From contig JBAVQS010000326.1 in NCBI GenBank assembly GCA_049694275.1, positions 1 through 31,787 of the forward strand: DNA of 31,787 nucleotides. The letters are read 5' to 3'. The position numbers were made by a program, and so were the translations under genes. The first letter of the stretch is position 1; each line of letters starts with the position of its first letter. This document shows positions 1-7,531 of the stretch, piece by piece. The notes below the pieces were generated by a model, which ran no database searches, was not told the DNA's origin, and saw only the letters and a list, made by a program, of their open reading frames with translations. Origin of the DNA: JBAVQS01 sp049694275. GTDB taxonomy: Bacteria > Chloroflexota > Anaerolineae > UBA4142 > SHND01.

Positions 1-115
1 GCTGGGCGGCACGGACCAAACGCTCGGCTTCGGCATCATCCAGGATCAGCGTCAATCCCTGGGCACCGCGTTCTTGGGCATCACAGAGCTCGGTCACAGA
101 TGGTTCCACACTCAC
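1..115 (-). CDS. Unidentified protein, N-terminal fragment
   Basis: An open frame of 38 codons runs off the left edge. The likely start is a GTG at 113-115, with a possible AGGACG ribosome site just upstream and an in-frame TAG further upstream (155-157). A second in-frame GTG lies at 107-109. The visible protein is acidic and Ala/Arg-rich, with a hydrophobic LTLIL stretch followed by an acidic DDAEAERLV helix-like segment. That is too little to assign a family. It is transcribed divergently from pgeF. The start choice and the gene itself are moderately supported because only about 115 bases are visible. Confidence 0.45.
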   Translation of the reverse strand, partial: MSVEPSVTELCDAQERGAQGLTLILDDAEAERLVRAAQ

Positions 116-330
116 AAACGTCCTGAAAAGGCCAAAAGACACTACCCTCTTGCTCTATCTACAGTAAGTTCCCAGCACGAATAGGACCTCCGGCGAAAAG
201 CGGCAGGCCCGCATCAGGGGCAGAGCCATTATAACAGGAGCCGCAACCTGCGCCAATCCGACCTATTTCCCCTCGCACATTTTCCACCACCCAAGAAGGG
301 TCATCAGCTTCTCGTTCCCTCAAAGAAAGG

Positions 331-339
331 TGGTATAAT
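331..339 (+). promoter_or_regulatory. Extended -10 promoter of pgeF
   Basis: TGGTATAAT is a perfect -10 hexamer (334-339) with an extended TGn element. No good -35 lies 16-18 bases upstream, which is usual for extended -10 promoters. The predicted start of transcription is about 346-347, at the ATG of pgeF (347), so the message would be leaderless. Confidence 0.7.
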
Positions 340-346
340 CTGCGTC

Positions 347-1126
347 ATGCGGCGAATTGAACGCCAAAAAGCTGTTTTTTACGTATCTGAGGCTCTGGAA
401 TCCTATCCGAACGTCGTCCACGCAGTGACGACACGACACGGCGGTGTCAGTCTTGCCCCCTTTAACACCATGAACCTGGGCAACCAGGTCGGCGATGAGC
501 CTGCAAACGTCCGGGAAAACCTGGAGCGCATGCACACGGCGCTGGGGCTGGATGTGTGCGCGACCGTCGATGCCAGCCAGGCCCAGGCAGACCGGGTGGC
601 GCGGGTGACGGACGCCGACCGAGGGACGCGCGTCAAGGACGTAGATGGCCTGATTACGAACGAGCCCGGCATCCCGCTCATGCTGCGGTTTGCCGACTGC
701 GTGCCGGTTTTGTTATACGATCCAGCCCATCGCGCCATCGGAATTGCCCATGCCGGCTGGCGCGGGACCGTTGGCCGGGTCGTAACGCGAACCGTACAAG
801 CAATGGGTGAGGCGTTCGGCACCAGCCCGCGCGACCTAATTGCCTGCATCTGTCCCTCTATCGGTCCCTGCTGTTACGAAATCGGCCCCGATGTGCGCGA
901 CCGGGTCGAGCAGGTCTTTTCCACCGCCAGCCAGCTCCTGCTCAGGCAGAATGGTTCGATTCATCTCGATCTGTGGGAGGCGAACGCCCATCAACTGCGC
1001 ACCCTGGGCGTCGAGCAGATCGAGGTTGCAGGATTGTGCACCTCCGACCGGACCGACGAGTGGTATTCGTGGCGTCGTGAAAAGGGCGAGACGGGCCGGT
1101 TTGCCGCTATCATCGCCCTGAGATGA
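347..1126 (+). CDS. pgeF: Peptidoglycan editing factor PgeF / multicopper polyphenol oxidase family (YfiH, YlmD)
   Basis: The 259-residue protein matches the YfiH/PgeF/LACC1 family in full length. Family members act in the cytoplasm as purine-nucleoside phosphorylase/deaminase-type enzymes, and in E. coli PgeF removes wrongly incorporated amino acids from peptidoglycan precursors. Visible motifs are the N-terminal TTRHGGVS turn, RFADCVPVL with the conserved Cys118, HAGWRGT with His135, GPCCYEIG near 174-180, and the C-terminal YSWRRE...TGR signature. Odd: the usual QVHG motif that supplies the first metal-ligand His reads QAQA at residues 78-81, so that His appears to be Gln80. The gene precedes yggS by 7 bases, as ylmD precedes ylmE in Gram-positive cell-division clusters. 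The start is the ATG right after the -10 box, with no suitable ribosome site. Confidence 0.9.
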   Translation: MRRIERQKAVFYVSEALESYPNVVHAVTTRHGGVSLAPFNTMNLGNQVGDEPANVRENLERMHTALGLDVCATVDASQAQADRVARVTDADRGTRVKDVDGLITNEPGIPLMLRFADCVPVLLYDPAHRAIGIAHAGWRGTVGRVVTRTVQAMGEAFGTSPRDLIACICPSIGPCCYEIGPDVRDRVEQVFSTASQLLLRQNGSIHLDLWEANAHQLRTLGVEQIEVAGLCTSDRTDEWYSWRREKGETGRFAAIIALR

Positions 1127-1133
1127 ATTGCGA

Positions 1134-1850
1134 ATGCTTGTGGATATTCAACACAATCTCGCTGCCGTACAGGACAAGATCGCCGCGGCGGTGCGGCAGG
1201 CAGGTCGCGCTCCTGAAAGCGTGCGGCTCGTCGCGGTGACCAAGACCTTTCCAGCCGAGAGCGCCATCGCCGCCTATCGCGCCGGCATTCGCGACCTGGC
1301 CGAGAACCGGGTGGAAGAAGGCCGGGACAAGATCCCGGCCATTGCCGCTTCGCTCCCCCCCGATGCAGGCTTGCGCTGGCACCTGATCGGCCACCTGCAG
1401 CGGCGCAAGGCACGCGAGGCGGTCGAGCTCTTTGACATGGTCCAATCGGTGGACAGCGTGCGGCTGGCGGAAACGCTCAACCGTCATGCCACCGAACTGG
1501 GCAAACGGCTTTCAGTCCTGATCCAGGTAAATGTCGCGCAGGACCCGAATAAATTCGGCTTTCAAGCCGAGCCGCGCGCTGAATTGTTTCAGGCAGTTGC
1601 ACAGATTCTCGCCCTGCCCGCGCTCCGCGTCCAGGGGCTCATGACCATTGGCGCGCTCGTCGCCGATCCCGAACAGGCCCGTCCGTTCTTTAGCGGCCTG
1701 CGCGCGCTGCGCGACGAGCTCGCGCGGAACTTTCCAAACGGCGAGTGGGGCGAGCTGTCGATGGGCATGACCGACGATTTCCCGGTAGCCATCGCTGAGG
1801 GGGCAACCATCGTCCGTATCGGCCGCGCGATCTTTGGCGAACGAACGTAG
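1134..1850 (+). CDS. yggS: YggS family pyridoxal phosphate homeostasis protein
   Basis: This is a PLP-binding TIM-barrel protein (YggS/YlmE/PROSC, COG0325) of about 238 residues, the usual length. The family has no known catalytic reaction; it binds PLP through a Schiff base and buffers free PLP and amino-acid pools. Landmarks are VAVTKTFP, whose Lys is the PLP lysine, LAENRVEE, WHLIGHLQRRK, NKFGF, LMTIG, and the phosphate-binding end LSMGMTDDF...VRIGRAIFG. The ATG at 1134 is preferred; a TTG at 1128 in the same frame would add two residues. The end of the gene, including the stop codon, is duplicated in the next 50 bases (see the tandem repeat). It is cotranscribed with pgeF and probably yggT. 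Confidence 0.92.
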   Translation: MLVDIQHNLAAVQDKIAAAVRQAGRAPESVRLVAVTKTFPAESAIAAYRAGIRDLAENRVEEGRDKIPAIAASLPPDAGLRWHLIGHLQRRKAREAVELFDMVQSVDSVRLAETLNRHATELGKRLSVLIQVNVAQDPNKFGFQAEPRAELFQAVAQILALPALRVQGLMTIGALVADPEQARPFFSGLRALRDELARNFPNGEWGELSMGMTDDFPVAIAEGATIVRIGRAIFGERT

Positions 1851-1910
1851 GGGTAACCCTTGTCCATAATGGCCGCGCGATCTTCGGCGAACGAACGTAG
1901 GGGTAACCCT
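1811..1910 (+). repeat. 50-bp tandem duplication covering the 3' end of yggS
   Basis: Bases 1811-1860 and 1861-1910 are consecutive copies at an exact 50-base period. The core 1821-1863 matches 1871-1913 with one difference (T/C). The first copy encodes the last codons and stop of yggS; the second is an untranslated relic of them. Confidence 0.9.
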
Positions 1911-1921
1911 TGTGGTTACCC
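1897..1921 (+). repeat. REP-like palindrome GTAGGG-YAACCC-GGTTRCCC
   Basis: GGGTAACC at 1901-1908 pairs perfectly with GGTTACCC at 1914-1921 across a 5-base loop. It is preceded by GTA. A partial left arm sits 50 bases earlier, and a further GGTTACCC occurs at 1926-1933. A related hairpin lies at 10325-10350 on the other strand. This is a dispersed non-coding palindrome rather than a terminator, as no T run follows. Confidence 0.65.
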
Positions 1922-1951
1922 TCGCGGTTACCCGCTCATAGAAAGAGAAAT

Positions 1952-2221
1952 ATGCAAGATTTTTTACTCAATACCGTCAACCTGCTTTTTACCGCGCTGA
2001 CCCTCGTCATTATCGCCCGGGTCCTCCTTTCCTGGTTTCCCCAGTATCAGGGCTCGACGATCGCGCGTATGATCAACGACATCAGCGAGCCGATCCTCCG
2101 GCCGATTCACAACGTCATCCCGCCGATGGGGATGCTCGACATGAGCCCCATGATTGCGATCATTCTGCTCATGGTGCTCCAGACTATTATCACGACGATC
2201 ATCCAGAGCCTTACCTTCTAA
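1952..2221 (+). CDS. yggT: YggT family membrane protein
   Basis: An 89-residue integral membrane protein of the YggT/YlmG family. It has two hydrophobic segments (roughly residues 6-28 and 65-86) flanking the family signature SWFPQY...ISEPILRPIHNVIPPMG. The exact role is unknown; relatives are implicated in envelope organisation and osmotic tolerance, and the gene often neighbours yggS. A longer reading from about 1910 would run through the palindromic repeat and add an unrelated basic peptide. The ATG at 1952 is therefore preferred; it has a GAGAAA ribosome site and gives the normal family length. It lies 15 bases upstream of the HAD gene, so it is likely in the same transcript. Confidence 0.88.
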   Translation: MQDFLLNTVNLLFTALTLVIIARVLLSWFPQYQGSTIARMINDISEPILRPIHNVIPPMGMLDMSPMIAIILLMVLQTIITTIIQSLTF

Positions 2222-2236
2222 CAGGACACGCCCATC

Positions 2237-3061
2237 ATGCCCAACTCGCTACGCGACCTTGACGCGCTCATCGTCGACCTCGACGGCGTTCTCTGGCGAG
2301 GCGCACAGCCGCTGCCAGGAGTCGCCGATTTTTTCAATTTCCTGACCGCAAACGGCGTCCGTTTTTTGCTGGCGACCAATAACGCAGCCCGGCCGGTGCA
2401 TGAGATTCTCAGCCGGCTCGATGCCATGCAGGCGCCGGTCCGCCCCGAGCAAGTCCTCAACTCGGCGCAGGCCACCGCGCTCTGGCTCCAGCGCCAGCTC
2501 CCCGCGGGCGCATCCGTTCTCCTCATCGGCGAAGAGGGGCTGTACGAGGCGATGGCAGCAACTTCCTTTCGTCTCATCAACCCGACCGAACCCGCGCTCA
2601 CGAATGAAACGGTCGCGGCCGTCGTCGTCGGATTGGACCGGGGGTTTACCTACGACAAGCTGCGCCGCGCGACGACTGAGATTCGCGGCGGCGCCCGGTT
2701 CATCGCGACCAACACCGACGCCACTCTGCCGAGCGAGAACGGCGTCCTACCGGGCGCGGGGTCGATCATCGCGGCGGTCCAGACGGCCACCTCGATCCAG
2801 CCGACGATCATCGGCAAGCCACACCGGCCCCTGTTCGACGCCGCGCTCGAAATCCTCGGCGCGCCGCCGGAACGGACCGCGATGCTTGGCGACCGGCTCG
2901 ACACCGACATTGAAGGAGGGCAGCAGCTCGGGCTCCCCACGATCCTCGTCCTCACCGGTGTCACCACGCCGGCGCAGGCCGCCGAATCGCCCATCAAGGC
3001 CGATTTTACTTTTGCCGACCTGATCGAATTACGCCAGGCGTGGGCGCAAGCGCTGGGATAG
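2237..3061 (+). CDS. HAD superfamily (subclass IIA) phosphatase, NagD/4-nitrophenylphosphatase-like
   Basis: A 274-residue HAD hydrolase of the IIA type (NagD, AraL, phosphoglycolate/PLP phosphatases). Motif I is DLDGVLWRG (first Asp near residue 14), motif II is ATNNA, motif III is the IIGKP lysine, and motif IV is MLGDRLDTDI. The C2 cap, typical of IIA enzymes acting on small phosphorylated metabolites, lies between motifs II and III. The substrate cannot be read from sequence. Its position just behind yggS makes a role in phosphate-ester or PLP clean-up tempting, but that is inference. An AGGA ribosome site precedes the ATG. The gene ends 8 bases from the convergent dioxygenase with no visible terminator between them. 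Confidence 0.87.
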   Translation: MPNSLRDLDALIVDLDGVLWRGAQPLPGVADFFNFLTANGVRFLLATNNAARPVHEILSRLDAMQAPVRPEQVLNSAQATALWLQRQLPAGASVLLIGEEGLYEAMAATSFRLINPTEPALTNETVAAVVVGLDRGFTYDKLRRATTEIRGGARFIATNTDATLPSENGVLPGAGSIIAAVQTATSIQPTIIGKPHRPLFDAALEILGAPPERTAMLGDRLDTDIEGGQQLGLPTILVLTGVTTPAQAAESPIKADFTFADLIELRQAWAQALG

Positions 3062-3069
3062 GGACGAAC

Positions 3070-3918
3070 TTACACCGCAGTCTCAATCTTGAGCGAGGTC
3101 ATCGTCAGGGAACCGGCGAGAGGCTTGTCGTTGAAATAAGAGAGAGCGTCTTTCTCCCCCTTGAGTGCGAGCGCATAGAGCATCGGCAAATAGTGCTCGG
3201 GGGTCGGAACGGCCAGTTGGACGGCGCGACCGAGCGCCTGGTAATTCGCCAGCGCCTGGTGATGGTTCGCGTCAATCAGCTTTTTGAACAGCTCGTTTGC
3301 CTCAATGGCCCAGTCTAGCCCAAACGGGATATTGAAATCGCTGACGGTGTGGGTCACCAGAACGACGCGGCCCAGATTGTGCACCATGTTGCCGCTGCCG
3401 ACAATCAGGACCCCTTTTTCGCGCAGCGGCGCAAGCTCTTTCGCCAGATCGTAATGGTACTGCGCCGGCTTGGTCCGGTCCAGGCTCATCTGGATCACCG
3501 GGACATCGGCATCTGGGAACATCTGCTTGAGCACACTCCAACAGCCGTGATCGAGCCCCCAGTTGTCATCAAAAGCAACCTGGGTGCGTTTGACGGTGGA
3601 CTGCGTCTCCTGCGCCAGCCACGCGCTGCCCGGCGCGGGATACTGCGCTTCGTAGAGCTCGCGGGGAAAGCCGCCAAAGTCATGGATCGTCCTGGGTTTG
3701 TCCATCGCCGTTACCAGCGTCCCCCGGGTCTCCCAGTGCGCCGAGATACACAAAATGGCATTAGGCCGTGGGACCGTCTTGCCCACTTCGCGCCATCCCC
3801 GTGAGAATTCATTGTCCTCAATTGCATTCATCGGGCTGCCGTGCCCCACAAACAGCACCGGCATCGGCGCGGTGCTGCTCAGGTTTTCGGCAAAGCTCAT
3901 CAAATCCTTTGTATTCAT
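3070..3918 (-). CDS. ygiD: 4,5-DOPA-extradiol-dioxygenase-like protein (YgiD/LigB family)
   Basis: About 282 residues, full length for the class III extradiol dioxygenase (LigB-type) subgroup of E. coli YgiD and plant DODA. These enzymes use one non-haem metal to cleave catechol-type rings. Candidate metal and catalytic histidines are in FVGHGSPMNAI, ISAHWETRG, LDHGCW and GSGNMVHNLG; all are present. The start is fixed by a strong GGAGGAG ribosome site whose own bases would encode part of a longer TTG-started version (3931-3933), so the ATG at 3916-3918 is used. It has its own extended -10 promoter and stands alone. The natural substrate is unknown. Confidence 0.88.
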   Translation of the reverse strand: MNTKDLMSFAENLSSTAPMPVLFVGHGSPMNAIEDNEFSRGWREVGKTVPRPNAILCISAHWETRGTLVTAMDKPRTIHDFGGFPRELYEAQYPAPGSAWLAQETQSTVKRTQVAFDDNWGLDHGCWSVLKQMFPDADVPVIQMSLDRTKPAQYHYDLAKELAPLREKGVLIVGSGNMVHNLGRVVLVTHTVSDFNIPFGLDWAIEANELFKKLIDANHHQALANYQALGRAVQLAVPTPEHYLPMLYALALKGEKDALSYFNDKPLAGSLTMTSLKIETAV

Positions 3919-3943
3919 CGCTCCTCCAAACAAGAATAGGGAA

Positions 3944-3952
3944 AGTATAACA
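3944..3952 (-). promoter_or_regulatory. Extended -10 promoter of the YgiD-like gene
   Basis: Read on the minus strand, TGTTATACT gives a TGn element and the -10 hexamer TATACT (3944-3949). The predicted start of transcription is about 3937, leaving a short leader with the GGAGGAG ribosome site. No convincing -35 is seen. Confidence 0.55.
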
Positions 3953-3998
3953 CGTGGGTGTCCCGCGTACTGTCCCTTCCTTTCTCAAGCGAAATAGC

Positions 3999-4004
3999 TA
4001 TAAT
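3999..4004 (+). promoter_or_regulatory. -10 box upstream of the radical SAM cassette
   Basis: A perfect TATAAT lies 60 bases before the ATG of the radical SAM gene and diverges from the YgiD-gene promoter. The -35 region is poor. The predicted leader is about 54 bases and contains a 9-codon open frame (4036-4065) whose stop overlaps the ATG as TGATG. Confidence 0.5.
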
Positions 4005-4064
4005 AAGCTCGCAACAGGGGTCGCAGCAACCATAGATGAATGTGACGAAAGGGAAGAAACATTG

Positions 4065-5546
4065 ATGCGCCTACACCTGATCACCGCAGAGGACCCGCTC
4101 ACCTTGCAAGCGCGCTCGCGCGAGTTGATACGATTTCCGCAATTAACCATGCCGCTCCTCGCGGCGCTCACGCCGGATTCCTGGACGGTCTCGCACACGG
4201 ATGAGATTACGCACACCGTCGATGCGCGACCGCGTTACGATCTGGTGGGGCTGACGGCCGCCACGCCGGGTGCACCCCACGCATATGAGCTCGCCGAGGC
4301 GTATCGCGCACAAGGAATCCCGGTCGTGATGGGGGGCCCCCATGCAAGCCTGCACCCTTATGAGGTGGCCGAGCATGTAGACCTCGTCGTCGTAGGGGAA
4401 GCGGAAACACTCTGGCCGCGAGTGTTGCAGGATGTTGCTAATGAGGTTCACTATCCGACTGGTCGCCGCGTTCTGGATCCGAACACCGGCGCAAACGTCG
4501 AGGTCCTCCCCCACGGCGCGCGGATTTACCGGCAGACGACGCGGGAACCATTGACGGGATTGCCGCACGCGCGGCGCGATTTGATTCGGAATGGGGGTTG
4601 GAACCAGTGGTGGGCCACACGCGGGGCCATCATCGCCACGCGCGGCTGTCCGTACCAGTGCGATTACTGCACGATTCCGTTCATCTATCCCGGAGCGCGC
4701 CAGATGCGCTTTCGCCCGGTAAAAGAGGTCATCGCCGAGATCGCGGCCATCCCGGACAAGGGGATTGTCTTTTGGGATGACAATATTGGCGCCAACCGTC
4801 CGTATGCCAAGCAGCTCTTTCGGGCGCTGGCGCCGTTCAAACGCTGGTGGACCAGCCAGACGACCATGGGGGTCGTACACGACGACGAATTCTTGCGACT
4901 GGCGGCCGAGAGCGGATGTAAGGCCCTGTTTATCGGTCTGGAAAGCGTCAATCAGACTAGCCTGTCCGGCGTGGGCAAGGCCCATAATCGCGTCAGTGAA
5001 TATAAACGCCTCCTCCAACGATTTCATGATTATGGCATTGCCGTCCAGGCGGGAATCATGTTTGGATTCGACCAGGATGGCCGGGATGTGTTCGCCCGGA
5101 CGCTCGACATGATGGGAGAAATCGGGCTGGACAATGCGACGATCAGTCTCGCAGTCCCTTATCCTGGCACGCCGTTCTATAACCGGCTCAAAGCAGAGGG
5201 ACGGATTATCGACCAGGACTGGCGTCACTATAATGGCAAGACACATGTCGTCTACCGTCCCGCGCGCATGACTCCCGACGAGCTGATGGCCGGTTACGAG
5301 TGGACCAAGCTCCATTTTTATTCTCTCGGACATATCGCCAAGCGCATGGCGCAGAGCCAGACCGGGCTGTGGTGGAACGTGCCCCGAAATATTGGCTATT
5401 CTCTGGGGGTCACGGGCGAGGTACGCGCCCGCGCGCAAATGCATTCAGATGAGTTTTATGCCATTTCCTCCAATTCGAGTATAATCGGAGGGTTGGGACA
5501 CGCATCTGTCTCGCAAGAGCAAGACTCGGCGTCCCGGAAAGGATGA
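4065..5546 (+). CDS. Radical SAM protein with N-terminal B12-binding-like domain
   Basis: A 493-residue protein of the B12-binding/radical SAM class. Residues about 50-125 resemble a cobalamin-binding Rossmann domain with the VMGGPHASLHP loop and GEAE motif; no DxHxxG is present, so base-on or no histidine ligation is possible. The radical SAM core follows: Cys195-x3-Cys199-x2-Cys202 binds the 4Fe-4S cluster, with VFWDDN near 235-240 and FIGLES near 289-294. Substrate and reaction are unknown; relatives do methylations, ring rearrangements or C-C bond formation. The start is the ATG at 4065 with GGGAAG upstream; a longer reading from 3954 would cross the promoter. The last 30 residues are Ser-rich, low complexity and not family-like. 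Five bases separate it from the ATP-grasp gene, so the two are surely cotranscribed. Confidence 0.85.
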   Translation: MRLHLITAEDPLTLQARSRELIRFPQLTMPLLAALTPDSWTVSHTDEITHTVDARPRYDLVGLTAATPGAPHAYELAEAYRAQGIPVVMGGPHASLHPYEVAEHVDLVVVGEAETLWPRVLQDVANEVHYPTGRRVLDPNTGANVEVLPHGARIYRQTTREPLTGLPHARRDLIRNGGWNQWWATRGAIIATRGCPYQCDYCTIPFIYPGARQMRFRPVKEVIAEIAAIPDKGIVFWDDNIGANRPYAKQLFRALAPFKRWWTSQTTMGVVHDDEFLRLAAESGCKALFIGLESVNQTSLSGVGKAHNRVSEYKRLLQRFHDYGIAVQAGIMFGFDQDGRDVFARTLDMMGEIGLDNATISLAVPYPGTPFYNRLKAEGRIIDQDWRHYNGKTHVVYRPARMTPDELMAGYEWTKLHFYSLGHIAKRMAQSQTGLWWNVPRNIGYSLGVTGEVRARAQMHSDEFYAISSNSSIIGGLGHASVSQEQDSASRKG

Positions 5547-5550
5547 AGAG

Positions 5551-6708
5551 ATGAAGTTTGTCTACCTTTCACCCCATTTTCCACCGAACTATTACCTGTT
5601 TCTCGTGCATTTGCGCAACATGGGGGTTACGGTGCTGGGAGTGGCCGACGAGCCGTATGAAATGCTCCGTCCGGAGCTCAAAGAATCGCTCGTTGAGTAT
5701 TATCGCGTCCCTGACATGCAAAATTACGACGAGCTGCTCCGGGCGTTGGGTTATTTCACGCATCGCTACGGCAAGCTCGACCGGCTGGATTCGCATAATG
5801 AATACTGGCTGGAGACCGAAGCGCGGCTGCGGACCGACTTTAATATCGATGGGCTCAAGGTGGCGGACCTGCCCCCGGTCAAGCGCAAGTCCGAGATGAA
5901 AAAGATGTTTGCCCGGGCCGGGGTTGCGGCAACGCGCGGCCGCCTCATCCGCAAACCGGAGGACGCACGCGAGTTTGTACAAGAGGTTGGGTTTCCGGTC
6001 ATTGTTAAACCGGATATCGGCGTGGGAGCGAGCCGCACCTACAAGCTCCACAATCCGGCGGAACTGGAAGAGTTCCTGGCGCGGTCGCTGGAAGATTACA
6101 TCGTCGAAGAGTTTATCGCCGGCGAGATGGAGACATTCGACGGACTGACCGACAAGGATGGTCGGGTGGTTTTTTACACCTCGCACAAGTACAGCGAAGG
6201 GATTATGGAGGTGGTGCTGTCGGATAACGACACCTACTATTATTCCCAGCGCGACATTCCTTCGGATGTGGAACATGCGGGGCGGCGGATCGTCAAGGCG
6301 TACGATCTGCGCGAGCGCTTTTTCCATTTCGAGTTTTTCCGCACGCCCGACAACCAGCTCATTGCGCTCGAAGTGAACATGCGGCCACCCGGCGGGCTGA
6401 CGACCGACATGTTCAACTATGCCAACAATATCGATATTTATCACGAATGGGCAAATGTCGTCGTCAACAATCGGTTCGACGAGCAGTTCCACTGGCCCTA
6501 TCACTGCGCGTACGTCGGGCGCAAGTGGAGCAAGAACTATGCCCACACGCATGACGAGATTATGGCGCGGTGGCATGATTATATTGTCCAACACGAGCCG
6601 ATCAGCGGCGTATTCAGCCGCGCGCTGGGGGATTATGGGTATCTGGTGCGGTCGCCAAACCTGGACGAGATCCTGGCGATGGCGACTTTTATTCAGGCAA
6701 AACAATGA
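5551..6708 (+). CDS. ATP-grasp domain ligase
   Basis: A 385-residue ATP-grasp enzyme of the carbamoyl-phosphate-synthase/carboxylate-amine ligase type. It activates a carboxylate as acyl-phosphate and joins it to an amine, thiol or similar nucleophile. The N-terminal 105 residues form a pre-ATP-grasp fold. ATP contacts visible are VIVKPDIGVGAS with Lys153, VEEFI with Glu186-Glu187, and the metal-binding pair HFEFF and LEVNMRPPGG (Glu274, Asn276). Substrates cannot be read from sequence. It has a GGAAAGG ribosome site, follows the radical SAM gene by 4 bases, and its stop overlaps the next start as ATGA. This close coupling implies the three products act in one pathway. Confidence 0.87.
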   Translation: MKFVYLSPHFPPNYYLFLVHLRNMGVTVLGVADEPYEMLRPELKESLVEYYRVPDMQNYDELLRALGYFTHRYGKLDRLDSHNEYWLETEARLRTDFNIDGLKVADLPPVKRKSEMKKMFARAGVAATRGRLIRKPEDAREFVQEVGFPVIVKPDIGVGASRTYKLHNPAELEEFLARSLEDYIVEEFIAGEMETFDGLTDKDGRVVFYTSHKYSEGIMEVVLSDNDTYYYSQRDIPSDVEHAGRRIVKAYDLRERFFHFEFFRTPDNQLIALEVNMRPPGGLTTDMFNYANNIDIYHEWANVVVNNRFDEQFHWPYHCAYVGRKWSKNYAHTHDEIMARWHDYIVQHEPISGVFSRALGDYGYLVRSPNLDEILAMATFIQAKQ

Positions 6709-7439
6709 ACGTCGAGTATCACAAATGGTATAGCCCGGAACTGGGTCAGGACATGGAGTTGAAGGTGTACGGCCATACCGGCCGGCCGGTGCTGGTCTTT
6801 CCCGCACAGGGGGGACGATTTTACGAGTTTGAAGATTTCGGGATGACGGAGGCGATCCGCCACCTCGCCGATGCAGGGCGTTTTCGATTCTTTACAGTGG
6901 ATAGCGTCGATAATCAGTCGTGGGCGAACTCGGGGATCCACCCGGCGGACCGCGCCAGGCGGCACGAGGACTATGACCGGTACATTACCCACGAGGTGGC
7001 CCCTTTTATCCAGCACTATAGCGGCGAGGAATACCCTAAAATGATCGCGGCCGGGGTGAGCATGGGGGGATATCACGCCGCCAACTTTTTCTTTCGCCAT
7101 CCCGACCTCTTTGACGGGGTGATCTCGCTGAGCGGGCTCCTGTCACTGCGCTATTTCATTGGCGATTACATGGACGAACTGGTGTATTTCAACTCGCCGC
7201 TCGATTACCTGCCAGACCTGGAGGACCCGTGGTACCTGGACCAGTACCGCCAGAGCCAGATCATTATCTGTTGCGGCCAGGGCGCATGGGAAGACACCAT
7301 GCTCTCGGATGCGCATGCTATGAGGCAGATTTTCGAGACCAAGGGAATTCCGGCGTGGGTGGACCTGTGGGGGTATGACGTAAACCACGATTGGCCCTGG
7401 TGGCGCAAGCAGTTCCCTTATTTCCTGGAACAGCTCTAA
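6705..7439 (+). CDS. Alpha/beta-hydrolase, esterase-like
   Basis: A 244-residue alpha/beta-hydrolase of the putative-esterase (EstD/Esterase_PHB-like) group. The nucleophile elbow is GVSMGG with Ser119; a likely catalytic histidine is His228 in DVNHDW; the oxyanion region is VFPAQGG near residues 31-37. No signal peptide is present, so it should act in the cytoplasm with the ATP-grasp enzyme, to which it is translationally coupled by ATGA. It may hydrolyse an ester or thioester intermediate or transfer an acyl group. It closes the three-gene cassette; a strong promoter for the next gene starts 6 bases after its stop. Confidence 0.85.
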   Translation: MNVEYHKWYSPELGQDMELKVYGHTGRPVLVFPAQGGRFYEFEDFGMTEAIRHLADAGRFRFFTVDSVDNQSWANSGIHPADRARRHEDYDRYITHEVAPFIQHYSGEEYPKMIAAGVSMGGYHAANFFFRHPDLFDGVISLSGLLSLRYFIGDYMDELVYFNSPLDYLPDLEDPWYLDQYRQSQIIICCGQGAWEDTMLSDAHAMRQIFETKGIPAWVDLWGYDVNHDWPWWRKQFPYFLEQL

Positions 7440-7444
7440 AACCA

Positions 7445-7473
7445 TTGACAGGGCACGTGAATATCGGTACAAT
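7445..7473 (+). promoter_or_regulatory. Sigma-70 promoter of the YugP-type peptidase gene
   Basis: TTGACA (7445-7450), a spacer of exactly 17 bases, and TACAAT (7468-7473) make a near-consensus promoter. Transcription should begin about 7480. Confidence 0.82.
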
Positions 7474-7476
7474 CAG

Positions 7477-7520
7477 CTTATCGCTTTTTTCGGCCATTTA
7501 GCTTAGAATAAAGTGATAAG
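7477..7520 (+). promoter_or_regulatory. Inverted repeat in the leader of the YugP-type gene
   Basis: CTTATCGCTTT (7477-7487) pairs with AAAGTGATAAG (7510-7520), 11 pairs including one G-U, around a 22-base loop. The 3' arm abuts and partly covers the AAGGGTGA ribosome site. It could be an operator at +1 or a translational hairpin. Confidence 0.5.
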
Positions 7521-7531
7521 GGTGAACGCGT

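Noticed and set aside
1589..1867. A minus-strand gene across the yggS tandem duplication
   Set aside because: It mirrors yggS coding sequence and shows no ribosome site or domain.
4036..4065. Nine-codon open frame ending in TGATG at the radical SAM start
   Set aside because: Too short to tell from chance; no ribosome site of its own and no regulatory codon run.
4143..5444. A 433-codon open frame on the minus strand under the radical SAM gene
   Set aside because: It lacks family features and ribosome site, while the sense strand shows a full cluster motif and B12-like domain. Long antisense frames arise from GC-rich third-position bias.
5480..5485. TATAAT inside the 3' end of the radical SAM gene as a promoter for the ATP-grasp gene
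   Set aside because: No -35 or TGn element, and the gene is tightly coupled to its upstream neighbour. It may be chance.
5569..6807. A 412-codon minus-strand frame under the ATP-grasp gene
   Set aside because: Same reason: the sense product has all ATP-grasp motifs, and the antisense reading has no recognisable domain.
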